A stretch of 64,000 nucleotides of DNA, from assembly GCA_945643635.1 (NCBI GenBank), contig CALZFC010000005.1, positions 1,802,501-1,866,500 of the forward strand. Direction: 5' to 3'. Below are positions 61,076 through 64,000 of this stretch, in pieces. Origin of the DNA: Allodiplogaster sudhausi. Its lineage: Eukaryota; Nematoda; Chromadorea; Rhabditida; Diplogasteridae. The notes below the pieces were generated by a model. It worked only from the letters and a program-made list of their open reading frames with translations. It was not told where the DNA came from and searched no databases. The position numbers and the translations under genes were made by a program. Numbering within the stretch: position 1 is the first letter of the stretch; the number at the start of each line of letters is the position of its first letter.

Positions 61076-62292
61076 TGTGGAAAGATGAAGATACGTACAT
61101 ACATACAGATATGCAGAGATCGAGGGCGATCACGGTTTGCGTTTCTCTCTGTGTGTTTTGAATAGGTTTTGGGGGCGTCCAGAGAACGAAGGAGAGGATA
61201 CAGATAAAGACGTTGGGAGACCGATCGCCTATTGCATAATGGATGGATGGAAGCAAGGATTCGAGGGGGAGGGAGAGTGAGATAAAGAAAAAGAGTGAGA
61301 GAGGTAGGAATGGAAGGAGTTGAAACGCTTCGGATATCACCAGCCGGCGCCTTATCCAATGGCTCTGCCGCGCCGGGTGAAGCGTGCTATGGCATGTCTG
61401 CTGGTGGACCTGTTCGAGCCGCCTGCCAACTCCTCTCTCCTATTTTACGGCCTGTTGGCAGATATGACTATATCACGGCCTTACACAATTGTTCAGCCAC
61501 TTTGTCGAGTAGTCAGTGACTCTCCATTGAAGGCTATCGAGTGAGTCAGCCACGACTTGGAACAAGGGAAAGACAGGCGATCTTTTCCATTTGCAATTCC
61601 TCTCCGCCTCTTCTTATCCGCTTTTGTGCAGAGGTGCAAAAACCCAGCCAGCAGCAACCGTATTCATATTCCTTTTCCGGTAGTAAGAAAGAGAAAGAAG
61701 GAGTAGAGATAGAGAGACAGAGAGAAAGAGAGGAATGAAAGAAGCAGATAAGAGAGAGAAAAAGAGAGAAAAAGAGTAGTCAAGGAGGAGCGAGACTCTC
61801 TGACAAGGCACCTGACATGCTGGAGTAAAAAGGCGCGAATGAACATACTCGTCAACAACAGTTCAAGGAAAAGCGAAATAAAACAGAGAAAGTCAAAAGT
61901 TGCGACCCGAGCCGACTTCTTCACTCGTCGATTCCCTCTGAGATGTGGGCCACTCCGCTGCCGTTCCCGCCCGATTGTCATCTTCTTCTTCTTCCTCTTG
62001 TCATCTCTACTCCTCAACTTCTCTCATTCACCTCTGCGCTCTCTTTCTCTGCCTCTCTCTTTTCTCTTTCTTTCCTTCCCCACAACTTTCATTTTTCTGG
62101 CACCCTCTATTCCTTTCATACTCTATTTTGCGCAAGATAGTGGTCGCTCCCGACATACTTTCAACGATTTACTTATGCGCGCTGGTGACGTCGAGGAAAT
62201 AACTTCAAACTTTTTCTTTCAGTTCATCTGCAAGTTTATACCGTATCGGCAGAAATGTGGACCAACAAACTGATAAGACTTGGAAAACTAGA

Positions 62293-62349
62293 GTGATACG
62301 GTATCACGAGACTGTCTTCAAATGGCTACACCTTGCAGACAAGGTGTAG
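62293..62349. repeat. Two adjacent short palindromes
   Basis: gtgatacggtatcac (62293-62307) is a near-perfect palindrome. ctacacctt (62326-62334) and aaggtgtag (62341-62349) form a 9-bp hairpin with a 6-base loop. Confidence 0.7.
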
Positions 62350-63235
62350 GAAAGAGGTCAAGTATCTGGAGGTCTTCTAGGATACGAGGGAGGAATTCTC
62401 TGTACAAGGCTTATGTAATAGTATGCAGACTTGTTATGAGGTCTAAGACTGTAAAGAATTCGGTTGGCGGTCAAGAGCAGGCGGATGACAGAACGTGGTA
62501 ACGGAATGGCCGCTATTAACGGCGTGATCAAACTGCTCAATCGGCTGAGTAAAGTACATGGTAATTCAAGCAAAGTGCATATCTTTACGCATGCATTCTA
62601 AAGGGCCAGAGTCTGACGTCAATTAATATTACAGGGATTCTTTTATCAATAGTTATCAAAGATTACTGTGGCACTGATAATGAAGGGGGCTCCATTCTCT
62701 CACCGTTCACCGCGCAAAGCAGAGCCGCTTCAACGGTCACGGCTCTCGAGTCACGGCCTAAATAGGATCGCCAGTCCCGCATATGCTATTACTGTCACAA
62801 CTCTACTTCTTCTGAACCGCTTTCTCTCTCTTTGTCATTACCTCTCTCTCACTCTGCTTCTCTATGTCTCTCTCATTCTCACTCTATCTCGCTCCCGTTA
62901 ACTCCTCCCTCCCTTTGCAACTCTTTCCCCTACCCGAATTTATGGCCGTTCGATGCCAATCAGGCGTTTCGATCAACACCGGCAACAGCCTGCTGCCCTC
63001 TCCCCCTGCCCTGCCGCGTGAGTCCCAGCGGGCACAAAAAGAACGTTGTCGTGTGTGGCCGTAACCGGTTGGAACTCCTCGAAAACGACACCAAAAATAG
63101 AATATACGTAGTTTTTTATTACTTTCACGCATATGTTGTCCACTGTCATATGTGTAGGCATCTGAGCAATGTTCAGGCAGCATCACGAGGAATATCTGTG
63201 TTAAGAGGCCGAAATTACCTGTCGACCGGGAGTGG

Positions 63236-63280
<45 letters not shown>

Positions 63281-63768
63281 GCGAATGAGAGAGAGGAGAG
63301 AGAGAGAGAATGAGAGAGGGAGAGAGAGAATGAGAGAGCGAAAACATAACAGGGCATGACTAAAGAAAAAGAAAGGTTCGTAGACTACTCGGAATGTGTG
63401 GGGTTGCTCGCAGGAAAGTCGTAAAGACTGCCGGTCAAGTCATCTCAACTTCTTGTCATGGAGTACGTCGAGTTGGGAGAGTCTGATCACTCCGTCATTG
63501 TGGAGGCATGCGAGGAATGAAACAATTCTTACTCCAACTTCCCTTATTTTCTGCCCCTCTCTACTTTCACGCTCTCTCTCTCCCTCTCCCTCACTCTCCA
63601 TTTATTTTTATTTTACTTTTTCCCTAATTTTATGTCGTCTCCATTTCAACCTTTTCTCCTCTCTGATTCTCTGTCTCTCTTCTCTCTCTCTCTCTTCTCT
63701 CTCTCTCTCTGTCTCTCTCTCTCTGCTTCTGTTCTTCCCTCGACGCCAATGACCTCGGCGATTAACAT

Positions 63769-63796
63769 CGCGTAAAGCTGCGCGGCGCTTTACGCG
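63769..63796. repeat. 10-bp perfect inverted repeat, 8-base loop
   Basis: cgcgtaaagc and gctttacgcg flank tgcgcggc. It lies in a GC-rich island just after a CT tract. Confidence 0.8.
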
Positions 63797-64000
63797 CCTC
63801 AGAACAGGCATGGAGCTACTGGCACGACGACAGAAAGAGAAGACGACGAAAGAGAGGGAGAGGAGGCGAGAGAAGAGAGAAAGAGGGAGGAAGAGAGAGA
63901 GAGAGCAGAGAGATCGACGAGAAAGGAAGCTGTCAACAATTTGCTACAGCTACTGTTGAAAAACAAAATAACTGCTATGCAAACAGACATCACCAGTCAT

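Larger units (their letters stand above)
58928..64000. other. Right-hand gene-poor region with CT/GA tracts
   Basis: No exon is assigned. Strong tracts lie near 59405-59465, 59900-59985, 60090-60130, 60970-61075, 63235-63350, 63570-63600 and 63680-63725. A GC-rich stretch at 59720-59880 could be promoter-like. A non-repetitive + strand frame at 61320-61544 (containing MACLLVDLFEPPANSSLLFY) has no recognisable family and is not called. The G-run near 60200 (nine or more G) may be hard to sequence. Confidence 0.5.

Noticed and set aside
61320..61544. Plus-strand frame containing MACLLVDLFEPPANSSLLFY
   Set aside because: Non-repetitive but with no recognisable family or connecting exons. The evidence is too weak for a gene call.
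1..64000. CRISPR arrays, operons, bacterial insertion sequences or phage genes
   Set aside because: The window is intron-rich animal DNA. Direct repeats are microsatellites or coding repeats, not spacer-separated arrays.

Overview
The window is animal nuclear DNA. Its genes are split into many short exons with GT-AG introns (and a few GC-AG), and the intergenic and intronic DNA is crowded with (CT)n/(GA)n polypyrimidine/polypurine tracts. The gene set (a MOLO-1-type levamisole-receptor auxiliary protein, a fukutin/W02B3.4-like protein, a PAR/NFIL3-like bZIP factor, CEP104 and a large apple/PAN-domain glycoprotein) best fits a nematode. That assignment is inference from gene content. I built the gene models by hand from splice sites and phase continuity, because most coding exons here are much shorter than the conspicuous but meaningless Ser/Leu reading frames inside the CT repeats.

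Layout, left to right: 1.3-3.6 kb (+) MOLO-1-like membrane protein in 7 exons; 3.6-14.2 kb gene-poor, CT/GA-rich DNA; 14.2-18.1 kb (+) bZIP transcription factor in about 9 exons; 18.1-20.3 kb a decayed non-LTR retrotransposon fragment and unassigned DNA; 20.3-22.7 kb (+) fukutin-like type II membrane protein in 9 exons; 23.3-24.2 kb (-) short membrane-anchored gene resembling only the N-terminus of DUF229 proteins, with a possible 24-nt intron; 25.7-33.2 kb (-) CEP104 in about 28 exons; 34.7-58.9 kb (-) one giant secreted protein gene; 58.9-64 kb CT/GA-rich DNA without a recognisable gene.

The most striking object is the giant gene at 34.7-58.9 kb. Twenty-eight exons chain in phase across 24 kb: a signal peptide exon, an apple/PAN-like domain, a 2.5-kb Thr/Pro/Glu/Ala mucin-like exon, two more apple domains, a single 5,999-nt exon (acidic mucin-like region, 48-bp coding minisatellite, then 11 copies of a 62-residue Ala/Glu/Gly/Lys repeat that looks LEA- or apolipoprotein-like), and three C-terminal apple domains. 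The sum is 3,798 codons once a single missing base in a G run is allowed for. I know of no described protein with this architecture. The 'apple - mucin - apple x2 - mucin/LEA-like - apple x3' arrangement suggests an extracellular matrix, surface-coat or cuticle-associated molecule, but that is inference.

The genes do not form an operon or an obvious pathway. Three adjacent genes (DUF229-like, CEP104, giant gene) share the minus strand and the three left-hand genes share the plus strand. Exon boundaries are given in each entry; those marked uncertain could move by a few codons.
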